Assembly: GCF_003346815.1 (NCBI RefSeq)
Contig: NZ_CP031217.1
Coordinates: 1,984,001-2,048,000, forward strand
Source of the DNA: Halarcobacter bivalviorum
Lineage (GTDB): Bacteria; Campylobacterota; Campylobacteria; Campylobacterales; Arcobacteraceae
DNA: 64,000 nt
Direction: 5' to 3'
Both the position numbers and the translations under genes were made by a program. Within the stretch, counting starts at the first letter, position 1. The number at the start of each line of letters is the position of its first letter. Of this stretch, positions 36,198 to 45,267 are shown in pieces. The notes under the pieces were generated by a model. The model was not told the origin of the DNA, ran no database searches, and was given only the letters and a program-made list of their open reading frames with translations.

Positions 36198-38813
36198 TTA
36201 ACTATAATTTGTGCTTAAAGTAATAATAAACTCTGCACCTTTATACTTCTTTTTCTCATGTTCAAATTCAATATTAGAAACAAATACTTCACCTTTCATA
36301 TGTTTTGTAATAATTTCTTGACACATAAAAAGTCCAATACCAGTACCTTGATATTGATGTTTTGTTGTAAAATAAGGATTGAAAATCTTATCTAAAATAT
36401 CTTCTGGTATTCCTCCAGCATTATCTTTTATTGAGATTAAAATCTTATTTCCTTCTAATTTTGTAGAGATAAAAATAATTCTATTTTCTATTTGTCTCTC
36501 CACAAAAGCATCTTTTGAATTACTTAAAATATTCATCATAACTTGAATTAATTCACTCTCATAATTTATTAGCTTAATATCTTTAATATCTTTTACAACA
36601 TTTATTTTTCCACTATGTAAATTATAATCAAAAATATTCAAGGTCTTATTTATTGTATCTTGAATATTAAAAACTCTTTTCTCTTCATTAGGTTTAAAAA
36701 AGTGCATAAAATCATCAATCGTTGTAGATAAATGAACAGAAGTCTCTACAATACTTGTCAAGGTATCTTCAAGAAGTTTATCATCAATTTTTCCATTCAT
36801 CTCTTTTTGAAGTTTTAAACCACTAGCTCCTGTTGAAATTACTGATAAAGGCTGTCTCCATTGATGAGCAATATTTTGTAACATTTCTCCTATTGCTGCC
36901 ATCTTTGATTGTTTTGTTAAAAGAGCATCTTTCTTTAAATTTTTATCTACTTCTTCTTTTATTGTTTTTTCTAAATCTTGATTTATTCTTTTTAACTCTT
37001 TTGTTTTTTCTTCTACAACTTGAGTTAACTTTGTATTCATCTTTTTTAGTAATAACTGTCTATAAAAAAAGATAATGAAAATTGTTAAGAATAGAAAAAT
37101 AATTTGATATAAAGTTTTATAATCAAACTCTTTTTTATACTCAATAGCAACCCACTTCGTAAGTAATCTCTCTTTATCTTCTTCACTAATACTTTTTACT
37201 GATTTTTGAAGAATCCTATTTAAATAAATTTTATTATTGTTTATTGCTATCGATAAAGGGACATTCTCTTCAAGTTTACTTGAAATTTTCAAATCAGGAC
37301 TATCTAAATCATGAATTTTATTCCAAGAAGAATATAAAAAGTCAACATGTCCAAAAACTTCATCATTTTCTACTTTTTCAATTCCTTCATCTATATTTTC
37401 AACATCTACAAACTCTAATTTTGGATATTTTTCTTTAAGTAACTTATTAAAAGAGTAACTTTTATAAATACTTATTTTTTTGTCTTTTAATATTGAAATA
37501 TCATCAATAAAATTTGTAGTATTTTTTGTAATTAAAACTAAAGAAGTTGTAAGAAAAGGTTCTGTAAAAGTCATAAACATTTTTCTTTCTTTTACATTTT
37601 GAGCAGAGGCTAAAATATCGCATTCACCATTTTTTACGTAATCTAATGAATTTTTAAAATTTTGAGTTTCTACAAGTTTAAAATTTAATCCTGATTTTTT
37701 TTCAATTAAAGCCAAATAATCTGCTACATATCCATGAAATTTTCCATCTTCAATAAAACTATAAGGTTTTAAATTAGGAAGAATACACATTTTTACTTCT
37801 TTATTATGCTGAATATAATTTCTCTCTGTTTTTGTAAGTTCAAGGTTTTCATTAAAATTATCATAAAGAACAAACTTATTTAAATCTATTTTTCTTGGAG
37901 CTAAGCCCATAACATTGTACAAGTCATAAATTCTTTGAATTTTTTCTGCTTTTATTAAACCTAATTCCTCTGTTTTTGAAAATGACAACCTTTTTAATAC
38001 TTCTGCTTCAAATTTTAATTCATCTTTTGACAAATTTTGTTCATTAAACTTATTATAAATTAAATCAACTGTTTCATCTATATGTGAATACGCATATTGC
38101 CACCCTTTTAAAGAAGCATGTTTAAAAGCTAGTACTGTATTTAATTGATTTTCTATCATATCTTCATTTGTAAATAAAAAATCACTATACATATCAAAGC
38201 CATAGTCTCTTGGATTAAATACTTTATAAGGTATATCTAACTTTTGCAATTCATATGGTGCTTTTGATAAATATGCTGACATAATATCTACTTTTGAATC
38301 TATTAAATCATTTATATTATGAGAGTGTTTTACAAAAATTAAATCACTTGCTTTTAAACTTTTTGAAAGAAGCATTGCTTTAATAGAAACTTCACTTGAG
38401 TCATCTATTGTCGTCATTATTTTCTTATCTTCAAAATCTTCTACACTATTTATTTTATTATCATCTTTTGAAATCAGAATAAGTGGAGAATCTTGAAAAA
38501 GAGCATAAAGAGCTACTAGCTTTCTACCTTGTACTCTTTGTAAAATTAGAGTTTCTCTATCTACTCCAAAATTAACCTCACCTCTATCAACTAACTCAGG
38601 AACATTTACTCCAAAATCAAAAGGTTTTATTTCTACATCTAAACCATAATCTTTATAAAAACCTTGCTCTTTTGCTACATAATAACCTGCAAATTGAAAT
38701 TGATTAAACCATGAGAGTTGAAGAGTTACCTTCTTCAACTCTTTTGAATATAAAGAGGAAGAAAGAAAAAAGAATAGTGTAAGAGCAAACACTTTAAAAA
38801 GCTTAATATACAC
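36198..38813 (-). CDS. Histidine kinase with two fused periplasmic binding domains
   Basis: This 871-residue protein has a signal peptide (1-23), an NMT1/THI5-like binding domain (about 25-320, with QLSWFNQFQFAGYYVAKEQG), a second binding domain of the SBP_bac_3 type (about 335-565, with LKPYSFIEDGKFHGYVADY and FTEPFLTTSLVL), one membrane segment (about 572-592), a coiled coil, a HisKA domain with His650 in IAHQWRQPL, and an ATPase domain (SNSKDAF, DNAGGIP, GTGIGLFMCQEI). It has no PAS or receiver domain. Ligands are unknown. No partner regulator is encoded nearby. Confidence 0.93.
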   Translation of the reverse strand: MYIKLFKVFALTLFFFLSSSLYSKELKKVTLQLSWFNQFQFAGYYVAKEQGFYKDYGLDVEIKPFDFGVNVPELVDRGEVNFGVDRETLILQRVQGRKLVALYALFQDSPLILISKDDNKINSVEDFEDKKIMTTIDDSSEVSIKAMLLSKSLKASDLIFVKHSHNINDLIDSKVDIMSAYLSKAPYELQKLDIPYKVFNPRDYGFDMYSDFLFTNEDMIENQLNTVLAFKHASLKGWQYAYSHIDETVDLIYNKFNEQNLSKDELKFEAEVLKRLSFSKTEELGLIKAEKIQRIYDLYNVMGLAPRKIDLNKFVLYDNFNENLELTKTERNYIQHNKEVKMCILPNLKPYSFIEDGKFHGYVADYLALIEKKSGLNFKLVETQNFKNSLDYVKNGECDILASAQNVKERKMFMTFTEPFLTTSLVLITKNTTNFIDDISILKDKKISIYKSYSFNKLLKEKYPKLEFVDVENIDEGIEKVENDEVFGHVDFLYSSWNKIHDLDSPDLKISSKLEENVPLSIAINNNKIYLNRILQKSVKSISEEDKERLLTKWVAIEYKKEFDYKTLYQIIFLFLTIFIIFFYRQLLLKKMNTKLTQVVEEKTKELKRINQDLEKTIKEEVDKNLKKDALLTKQSKMAAIGEMLQNIAHQWRQPLSVISTGASGLKLQKEMNGKIDDKLLEDTLTSIVETSVHLSTTIDDFMHFFKPNEEKRVFNIQDTINKTLNIFDYNLHSGKINVVKDIKDIKLINYESELIQVMMNILSNSKDAFVERQIENRIIFISTKLEGNKILISIKDNAGGIPEDILDKIFNPYFTTKHQYQGTGIGLFMCQEIITKHMKGEVFVSNIEFEHEKKKYKGAEFIITLSTNYS

Positions 38814-38895
38814 AGTAACCCTTTTTAAATTTAGATTATTATATTAAAATAACTAACTTATTTTACTTAAAAATTTTACTATGTTATAACATTAT

Positions 38896-39912
38896 TTATA
38901 AACTAAGCATCTTTATTATAAATAAACCCCCAAATATTAGCCATACAAAAAGTATTAAGGCTAAAAGAATAGGTTTAAACCCTGTTTGTTTTATACTTTT
39001 TAAATCTGTTTTTAATCCTAATGCCATCATTGCCATTGCTAAAAGAAAAGTATCTATTTTATTTATTGTAATAACTACTTCTTTAGGTAAAAAATCAAAT
39101 GAATTAAAAACTGCAACCAAGATAAAAAATAGTGCAAACCAAGGGATTACAACTTTACTTTTCTCTTTTTTTTCTTTTGTATTTATTAAAAATAGTGAAA
39201 CCACTATTAAAAATGGAGCTAAAAGCATAACTCTTAACATCTTTACAACAACAGAATTCTCTTCTATAAGTTCATTTTCAAAACCATTTGCAGCACCTAC
39301 TACATGAGCTACTTCATGTAAGGTTCCTCCTATATAAAGCGCAGTTTGCTCACTATTTAGGTTTATGAAACCTGCTTTTATTAAATATGGATATAAAAAC
39401 ATTGCAATAGTTCCAAATAGTACTACAGTAGAGACTGCAATAGCACTTTTATAAGCTTTGTTTCTTAAAGCACCTTCTGTAGCTAATACAGCAGCAGCTC
39501 CACAAATAGCACTTCCTGCACTTGTCAAAATAGTAATCTCTTTATCTAGTTTTAAAATCTTTGTTCCAAGGAAATATCCTAAAATAAAAGTTGTAAGAAC
39601 AATTAAAAAACTTACTATCACCCCATTAAAACCAATATCTAATATCTCATTAAAAGTTAATCTAAAACCATAAAATACAATTGCCATTCTTAATAATTCT
39701 TTTGTACAAAAAGCAATAGCACTATCAAAACTTTGTGGCAATCTGATTTTAAAAATATTAGTTATTATCATTCCAATTAAGATTGAGATAATTAGTAAAG
39801 ATAATCCAAGTTTATTAAAAAAATCAAACTGCGAAATATAGTTAGCAAGCAGTGTTAAAATAAAGATTATAAGGATTCCAATATAAAAGTTTTTTTCTTT
39901 AAATTTTTCCAT
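38896..39912 (-). CDS. YeiH/UPF0324 family membrane protein
   Basis: The 338-residue protein has about ten membrane segments and the YeiH signatures FYGFRLTFNEI, ILTSAGSAICGAAAVLATEG and LHEVAHVVGAANG. Members are annotated as putative sulfate or sulfonate exporters on limited evidence. It has AAAAGGAG before the ATG and is divergent from a LysR gene, the same arrangement as yeiH-yeiE in E. coli, so control by that LysR protein is likely. Confidence 0.9.
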   Translation of the reverse strand: MEKFKEKNFYIGILIIFILTLLANYISQFDFFNKLGLSLLIISILIGMIITNIFKIRLPQSFDSAIAFCTKELLRMAIVFYGFRLTFNEILDIGFNGVIVSFLIVLTTFILGYFLGTKILKLDKEITILTSAGSAICGAAAVLATEGALRNKAYKSAIAVSTVVLFGTIAMFLYPYLIKAGFINLNSEQTALYIGGTLHEVAHVVGAANGFENELIEENSVVVKMLRVMLLAPFLIVVSLFLINTKEKKEKSKVVIPWFALFFILVAVFNSFDFLPKEVVITINKIDTFLLAMAMMALGLKTDLKSIKQTGFKPILLALILFVWLIFGGLFIIKMLSL

Positions 39913-39931
39913 TTTTTCTCCTTTTTTTGAA

Positions 39932-39981
39932 ATTATAGTAATTTAGTAGATATTTGTAAAATTAATTATTTTTGATATAAT
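39932..39981. promoter_or_regulatory. Back-to-back promoters of yeiH-like and lysR genes
   Basis: The minus strand has TATAAT at 39937-39932, ahead of yeiH; the plus strand has TATAAT at 39976-39981, ahead of lysR. The 96-bp gap is very AT-rich and is the expected site for the LysR protein; no single T-N11-A site can be preferred by eye. Confidence 0.55.
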
Positions 39982-40008
39982 CATAAATATTTTTAATAAG
40001 GAAATTCC

Positions 40009-40890
40009 TTGATTACTTTTAAAGAACTAGATATCTTTTTTAAACTTTGTGAAGAAACAAACCTTTCAAATGTGGCTAAAAAACTTAATATGACACAATC
40101 AGCTATCTCTATTAGTCTTAATTCTCTAGAAAAAAAACTTGATGAAAAGCTTTTTGATAGAATAGGAAGAAAACTTATACTAAATGAAAGAGGAAGATTT
40201 TTTAAAGAAAAATCATATAAACCTTTCTTAGATTTAATCCATGCAAAAGAGAGTTTTAGTTCTGATAGATTAAAAGGTGATTTAAAAATTGCTGCAAGTA
40301 AAACCTTTAATAGTATAAACATATCTCAATGCATTTATAAATTTATCTCTAATCATGAAATACATATTACAAAACACTCTATAAATACAAAAGAGATTTT
40401 AGACTCTATTTTAAACTCAAGTATTGATATAGGTTTTGTGGAAAGTGATTTTAATGAAGCAAATATTATAAAAGAAAAAGTAGCAAATGACTCACTTATA
40501 ATTGTTTCATCAAATAAAGAGCTTACTAAAAAAGAGTACTATATCGACCAACTATATAAATATAATTGGCTATTAAGAGAAAAAGGCTCTGCCACAAGAG
40601 AAGTATTTTTAAGTAAACTAAAGTATCAAGATGAAATGAATATAATAATGGAGATATCAAATTTTGAAGAGATAAAAAATATTTTACTTAATAATAAAGA
40701 GACAATAACTTGTATCTCAAAACTTGCAGTAAAAGAGGAATTAGAAAAGAAAAAATTATTTGAAATTAAAATCAAAAATCTAAAATTTGAGAGAGAACTT
40801 TTTATGGTTTACCATAAGAATAAATATAAAAGTAAACTATTTTTAGAGTTTAAATCATACATAAAAAATTGTTTTGAAAACTTTAGTTGA
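40009..40890 (+). CDS. LysR family transcriptional regulator
   Basis: A 293-residue regulator. The N-terminal winged helix-turn-helix is clear (LDIFFKLCEETNLSNVAKKLNMTQSAIS, then LEKKLDEKLFDR), followed by an effector domain with LKIAASKTF near residue 88. The start is TTG with AAGGAAATTCC upstream. It is divergent from the YeiH-like gene, which it probably controls; E. coli YeiE, in the same arrangement, responds to sulfite. Effector here is not known. Confidence 0.93.
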   Translation: MITFKELDIFFKLCEETNLSNVAKKLNMTQSAISISLNSLEKKLDEKLFDRIGRKLILNERGRFFKEKSYKPFLDLIHAKESFSSDRLKGDLKIAASKTFNSINISQCIYKFISNHEIHITKHSINTKEILDSILNSSIDIGFVESDFNEANIIKEKVANDSLIIVSSNKELTKKEYYIDQLYKYNWLLREKGSATREVFLSKLKYQDEMNIIMEISNFEEIKNILLNNKETITCISKLAVKEELEKKKLFEIKIKNLKFERELFMVYHKNKYKSKLFLEFKSYIKNCFENFS

Positions 40891-40903
40891 TATTTAACCC
40901 TTA

Positions 40904-40919
40904 GTTACAAAATGGTAAC
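40904..40919. promoter_or_regulatory. Inverted repeat GTTAC-N6-GTAAC
   Basis: A short symmetric element lies between lysR and the 82-residue gene, about 72 bp before that gene's ATG and upstream of a possible -10 (TATACA). It could bind a dimeric regulator; nothing else supports it. Confidence 0.3.
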
Positions 40920-40990
40920 ATAAAAACTTATACATACTAAGAGTTTTTTTGTCATTATTCCATCGAAATTTATTTTGGAGAGTATTAATA

Positions 40991-41239
40991 ATGACATTTA
41001 TTCCTGCATCAACACAACTTTTACAAGCAATAAAAACAAACAATGCAACAAAAGTAGAAGAACTACTTTTAGATTCAGATACAAAAAGAGACCTAATAGT
41101 AAATCATATAAATGAACATGGTAAAGAGTCTTTAGTAAATTTAATTCCACAGTTTAGAAGCAAGGGTTTAATTTTAAGTATTAGTAGTTTAATTAGACAT
41201 TTAAAAGTAAGAGTTCTTACTTTTAAGGTTTACTCGTAA
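40991..41239 (+). CDS. Hypothetical protein, 82 residues
   Basis: I choose ATG 40991 because TTTGGAGAG lies eight bases upstream; a start at 40949 would place that site inside the gene. The product (MTFIPASTQLLQAIKTNN ... RHLKVRVLTFKVYS) is soluble and mainly helical with a basic end. I recognise no family. It has its own leader with an inverted repeat. The 3' end overlaps the convergent DUF3465 gene by 10 bp. Confidence 0.6.
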   Translation: MTFIPASTQLLQAIKTNNATKVEELLLDSDTKRDLIVNHINEHGKESLVNLIPQFRSKGLILSISSLIRHLKVRVLTFKVYS

Positions 41240-41631
41240 GTAATACCTTTATGCTTAATCCAACCATGGGGATGATTTCCTCTATAGTCCTTATGAGTCC
41301 AGTGAATTACTCCACCTTTGTTATTCCACTCATATTCACCATAAAACTCTATATAATCATTTACTCTTAAACTATTTATTCTAGGGGCTAAGTCTATATT
41401 ATGAGCAACGAGAAGTGTCATTTGATTTTTTAATTTTATTATAAATCTTTGATGTCTTGAACCTTTATTATCATCACTCAATATCTTGATAACTTTTCCA
41501 GAACCTTTTACTTGAACATCACTTTTAGAAGAGAAAAAAGCATTTTGAATTATGCTGTCATTTGAAAGTAAGAAAGTAGGAAAAAAAATCAAACCTATTA
41601 GTAAAATATATTTTAAAACTTTAGATTTCAT
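41230..41631 (-). CDS. DUF3465 family secreted protein
   Basis: A 133-residue protein with a signal peptide (about 1-23, ending LLSN) and the DUF3465 pattern: GSGKVIKILSDDNKGSRHQRFIIKL, VNDYIEFYGEYEWN and a C-terminal HWTHKDYRGNHPHGWIKHKG. The His- and Trp-rich end is the hallmark of the family. It is probably an OB-fold-like periplasmic protein of unknown role. It is 61 bp downstream of purH, beyond a terminator. Confidence 0.82.
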   Translation of the reverse strand: MKSKVLKYILLIGLIFFPTFLLSNDSIIQNAFFSSKSDVQVKGSGKVIKILSDDNKGSRHQRFIIKLKNQMTLLVAHNIDLAPRINSLRVNDYIEFYGEYEWNNKGGVIHWTHKDYRGNHPHGWIKHKGITYE

Positions 41632-41645
41632 TTTTTTCCTTTAAT

Positions 41646-41682
41646 AAAAAGAAAGAATTACCTTTTAAGTAATCTTTCTTTT
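41646..41682 (-). terminator. Intrinsic terminator after purH
   Basis: On the minus strand GAAAGATTAC and GTAATTCTTTC pair with one bulged base around a TTAAAAG loop, followed by TTTTTATT. It lies just after the purH stop codon. Confidence 0.75.
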
Positions 41683-41692
41683 ATAATATTAA

Positions 41693-43222
41693 TTAGTGTA
41701 AAAAGTGTCTAACACCCGTAAAATATAAAGCCATTCCATGTTCATTAGCAGCTTCAATAACTTCATCATCTCTAACTGAACCACCTGGCTCAATTACACA
41801 TTTAACACCAGCTGCTGCTGCATCAATTGAGTCTCTAAATGGGAAGAATGCTTCAGAAGCAAGAACTGAACCACTTACATCAATTCCCATATCTTCTGCT
41901 TTTCTAAGTGCTGCTTTTGCAGCATCAACTCTAGAAGTCATACCCATACCAATAGCAACAACTACAGAATCTTTTACATAAACAACACAGTTAGATTTAG
42001 TACCTGCTGCTACTTTTACAGCGATTTCCATATCTTTTTTCTCTTGCTCTGTTGCTTCTCTTGAAGTTTTTAATTCAGCATTTTTAACTTCATCAACTCC
42101 AACTGAATCTGAATCTTGATAAACAAATCCACCATCAACAATTTTAAAATTGAAATCATCATTTGCAAGGTCTAATTTAGCAGTTCCTTGTTTGAATAAT
42201 TTAAGTCTTTTCTTCTTACTAAACTCTTCAAGTGCTTCCTCAGTAAAATCAGCAGCAAATACAACTTCTAAGAAGATTTCATTCATTTTTTTAGCAAGTT
42301 CACCATCAACTACACCATTAACTGCAACTACTCCACCAAATGCAGATACAGGGTCACATTTTAAAGCTTCTGTATAAGACTCTAATAAAGTATCTTTAAT
42401 AGCAAAACCACAAGGGTTACCATGTTTTACAATACATACAGCATTATCATCACCAAAGTTAGCAGCAATTTTTGCAGCTCCTGAAATATCTCCCATATTG
42501 TTAAAAGATGCTTCACCTTTTACTGGAATAAATTTTTCAGATAAATGCTTATCAAACTCATATAAAGCACCTTTTTGGTGTGGATTTTCTCCATATCTTG
42601 TATCAAATACTTTTTCTCCAACGATGAACTGTTTTTCACCCATACCGTTGTTAAATCTTTTATTCATATAGTTTGCAATCATTGAATCATATGCAGCAGT
42701 ATGCTCATATGCTTTAATCATCATATCTCTTCTAAACTCTACAGTGTTAGTATTATTTTTTAGATTCTCTAATACTAAATCATAATCATGCGTATCAGTT
42801 ACAATAATTACAGAATCGAAATTTTTCGCAGCAGATCTAACCATTGCAGGTCCACCAATATCAATATTTTCAATAATCTCTTCAAAATCATCAGTTTTTT
42901 CAATTGTAGCTTTGAAAGGATAAAGGTTTACACATACTAAATCAATACCTTCTACACCTAACTCTTTTGCTTGGTCAAGATGAGATTGTTTATCTCTTCT
43001 ATGTAAAATTCCACCATGAATATATGGATTTAAAGTTTTAACTCTTCCTTCAAAACACTCTGGAAACTTAGTAACTTCATTTGCTTCGATTACTGCAATT
43101 CCTGCATCTTTAAGTTTGTTATATGTACCACCTGTTGAGATGATTTCATAACCTAATTCTACAAGCTCTTTTGCAAAATTTTCAACACCACTTTTATCAC
43201 TAACGCTGATTAATGCTCTCAT
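41693..43222 (-). CDS. purH: Bifunctional AICAR transformylase/IMP cyclohydrolase
   Basis: The 509-residue enzyme performs the last two steps of IMP synthesis. The N-terminal MGS-like cyclohydrolase domain has [19 protein letters not shown] and [10 protein letters not shown]; the transformylase has [25 protein letters not shown] and SAFGGVVA, ending [14 protein letters not shown]. Length is normal. It has its own promoter and terminator. purL lies 3 kb away on the same strand, separated by a plus-strand operon. Confidence 0.97.
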   Translation of the reverse strand: MRALISVSDKSGVENFAKELVELGYEIISTGGTYNKLKDAGIAVIEANEVTKFPECFEGRVKTLNPYIHGGILHRRDKQSHLDQAKELGVEGIDLVCVNLYPFKATIEKTDDFEEIIENIDIGGPAMVRSAAKNFDSVIIVTDTHDYDLVLENLKNNTNTVEFRRDMMIKAYEHTAAYDSMIANYMNKRFNNGMGEKQFIVGEKVFDTRYGENPHQKGALYEFDKHLSEKFIPVKGEASFNNMGDISGAAKIAANFGDDNAVCIVKHGNPCGFAIKDTLLESYTEALKCDPVSAFGGVVAVNGVVDGELAKKMNEIFLEVVFAADFTEEALEEFSKKKRLKLFKQGTAKLDLANDDFNFKIVDGGFVYQDSDSVGVDEVKNAELKTSREATEQEKKDMEIAVKVAAGTKSNCVVYVKDSVVVAIGMGMTSRVDAAKAALRKAEDMGIDVSGSVLASEAFFPFRDSIDAAAAGVKCVIEPGGSVRDDEVIEAANEHGMALYFTGVRHFLH

Positions 43223-43268
43223 TTTAAGTTTTACCTTTTGATTATTTTTTTGATAGTTTAATAGTCGG

Positions 43269-43274
43269 ATTATA
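43269..43274 (-). promoter_or_regulatory. -10 element of the purH promoter
   Basis: TATAAT on the minus strand, followed by CCGAC, lies 47 bp before the purH ATG, with AT-rich sequence upstream in place of a clear -35. Confidence 0.55.
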
Positions 43275-43320
43275 CTTAAGTTTTGTTTATAGCTCGCTTT
43301 TTCACTATTACTTAAACTTA

Positions 43321-43334
43321 TTGATTGGCATCAA
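43321..43334 (+). promoter_or_regulatory. Perfect FNR/CRP-type box
   Basis: TTGAT-TGGC-ATCAA matches the FNR consensus (TTGAT-N4-ATCAA) at every fixed position. Its centre is 56 bp before the ATG of the DUF2249 gene. If it acts at -41.5, transcription starts near 43369, leaving a short leader with AAAGGATAT as ribosome site. The purH promoter lies about 50 bp further away on the other strand. Confidence 0.8.
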
Positions 43335-43383
43335 CAAATTAAATTACTAAAGAGGTTAAACTTCGAAAAAAAAAGGATATAAA

Positions 43384-43722
43384 ATGGAAAAAATAGAAGT
43401 TCAAGGTGCTACAGTTGATTTTTTCAAATCAATAGAAGATGGCTTAACTACTTATCATTTTGATACAAGTAGATGTGGACCACCAGAACCAATGGTAAAT
43501 GCAATGGCAGGATTACAACTACTAGATGAAAATAGTCAATTAGTTATGATTAATCATAAATCACCAGCAGGTCTATTTCCAAAAGTAGAAGAGGAGTTTA
43601 ACTATTTTGTTGAAGAGTTAGATAATGGTTTTGCAAGAATTATTTTTAGAAAAAAAGTAGGTTCAATAAATACTACTGATTTTACTCAAAATAGTTGTTC
43701 TGGTTCAGGGTGTAATCACTAA
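43384..43722 (+). CDS. DUF2249-like protein with Cys-rich tail
   Basis: A 112-residue soluble protein. The core, with CGPPEPMVNAMAGLQLLDEN, LVMINHKSPAGLFPKVEEE and NGFARIIFRK, has the sulfur-carrier-like DUF2249 pattern (PxPM, then a strand with H/K-P). The tail NSCSGSGCNH adds a CxxxxC-type metal- or thiol-active end. It is the first gene of a four-gene operon behind a FNR box; its stop overlaps the next ATG by one base. DUF2249 proteins often occur with NO-related genes. Confidence 0.72.
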   Translation: MEKIEVQGATVDFFKSIEDGLTTYHFDTSRCGPPEPMVNAMAGLQLLDENSQLVMINHKSPAGLFPKVEEEFNYFVEELDNGFARIIFRKKVGSINTTDFTQNSCSGSGCNH

Positions 43723-44972
43723 TGAATATTTCAACTGCTTTTGCACCACCTTTTAAACTTGTTGCCCCATTTTTTATTATAGGAGTAAGTACTTTTGTAG
43801 TAACAATTTTATTGATGTTTGGCTTTGAGTTTGAGAATTTACACTACTTTAATAGTTCTACATTAGCTTGGGTTCATATTTTTCTATTAGCTTTTGTAAT
43901 GCTTATTATCTTAGGAGCTATGGCTCAACTAATTCCAGTAGTTTTAGAAGTGGGACATCTTGCAGTTGATTTATATTATGCTATTTACCCTTTAATGATT
44001 TTAGGGACATTATTAATGGCTTTTGGCTTTTATAATTTACCTATTTTACTTCCCTTTGGAGGAGTTACAGTTCTTATTGCTCTTTTTATATTTCTAATAG
44101 AGACTTTTTTAACAATCTTAAAAGTTAAAAAAATAAATTTCATTATAAGTACAATTATCATCTCTAATATATTTTTACTCTTAGGAGTAATTATAGGGAT
44201 TGCTTTAGCCTTAAATTACTCTGGAATTTTCTCTTTTGACTCTTTTAAACTTTTAAAAGCACATATTTTTTTAGTTTTCTTTGGATATGTTGGAACTACA
44301 GTTATGAGTATGAGTTTAATACTTCTTCCAATGTTTTGGTTAAGTCATAGTTTTACTTGGGTTTATGTAAAAACAGCTTTTATTCTTTTATGTTTTAGTA
44401 TTTGTTTTATGCTCTTTTTTACTTTTTCTTCAATTACTCTTGTTGAGGATATTGCATATACACTTTGTATAAGTTCATTGTTTTTATATTTTCTTCAAAT
44501 CTTTGTGATTTATAAAAAAAGAGTTCGTGTTGAAGTAGATATCTATTTTAAAAGTATGCTGTTTTCTTATTTTAGTCTATTTACTTCATTATCTCTGTTT
44601 TTCATCTATTTTTTCTATTCTAAAGATAACTTATTACTTTGTGCATCATGGCTTCTTTTTGTAGGTTTTATTGGTTTTTTAATAAGTGGTCATTTATATA
44701 AAATTGTACCTTTTTTAGTTTGGTATGAAAGGTTTTCAATATTTGTAGGTAAAAAAAGAGTACCAATGTTAAATGATTTAATTCCTAAAAAAAGCTCAAA
44801 TTTTCAATTTTTAAACTCTTCTATTGGAGTGATAATAGTAAGTCTCTCTTTTCTTTTGGAGAGTGATACTCTTTATAAAAGTGGCTTATGCTTTTTAACT
44901 CTTGGTGTAATATTTTTATTAAAAGATATTTTATATATGGCAAAAATAAAGGAGGAAACATATGTATTCTAA
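43722..44972 (+). CDS. Polytopic membrane protein, NnrS/oxidase-subunit-I-like
   Basis: A 416-residue protein with about 12 membrane segments. Histidines sit in conserved-looking places: WVHIFLLAFVMLIILGAMAQLIPVV, LEVGHLAVD, LKAHIFLVFFGYVG and GHLYKIVPFLVWYERF. This layout recalls NnrS and the haem-copper oxidase subunit I fold, but the full set of haem ligands is not evident. Haem or copper binding is possible. It overlaps the genes on both sides (1 and 11 bp), so it is made together with them. Confidence 0.65.
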   Translation: MNISTAFAPPFKLVAPFFIIGVSTFVVTILLMFGFEFENLHYFNSSTLAWVHIFLLAFVMLIILGAMAQLIPVVLEVGHLAVDLYYAIYPLMILGTLLMAFGFYNLPILLPFGGVTVLIALFIFLIETFLTILKVKKINFIISTIIISNIFLLLGVIIGIALALNYSGIFSFDSFKLLKAHIFLVFFGYVGTTVMSMSLILLPMFWLSHSFTWVYVKTAFILLCFSICFMLFFTFSSITLVEDIAYTLCISSLFLYFLQIFVIYKKRVRVEVDIYFKSMLFSYFSLFTSLSLFFIYFFYSKDNLLLCASWLLFVGFIGFLISGHLYKIVPFLVWYERFSIFVGKKRVPMLNDLIPKKSSNFQFLNSSIGVIIVSLSFLLESDTLYKSGLCFLTLGVIFLLKDILYMAKIKEETYVF

Positions 44973-45267
44973 AGAAGAAATTTTTAAAGCAGTTTCAACT
45001 GTAATTGATCCTGAAGTTGGTTTTAACCTTGTAGAGATGGGGCTTATTTATGATGCAAGTTGTAATGAGAAAATGGAAGTTGTTGTAACAATGACACTTA
45101 GTACTAAAGCTTGTCCTTTACATCAATTAATTGTACAGTGGGTGGAAGAAGCCGTGCTAAGAGAACTTCCTAAAGTTCAAATAGCTAAAGTAGATTTAGT
45201 GTGGGAGCCAGCTTGGAATATCTCAATGGCAAATGAAAATGTAAAACAACAATTAGGTAGTTTTTAA
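44962..45267 (+). CDS. MIP18/PaaD-like (DUF59) iron-sulfur assembly protein
   Basis: The 101-residue protein has the DUF59 signature: IDPEVGFNLVEMGLIYDA at residues 17-34, then VVVTMTLSTKACPLHQLI with the reactive Cys, and WEPAWNISMA near the end. Such proteins (SufT, PaaD, MIP18) help insert Fe-S clusters or mature metal enzymes. GGAGG precedes the start. It is the third gene of the FNR-box operon and suggests that a partner in the system holds a metal centre. Confidence 0.88.
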   Translation: MYSKEEIFKAVSTVIDPEVGFNLVEMGLIYDASCNEKMEVVVTMTLSTKACPLHQLIVQWVEEAVLRELPKVQIAKVDLVWEPAWNISMANENVKQQLGSF

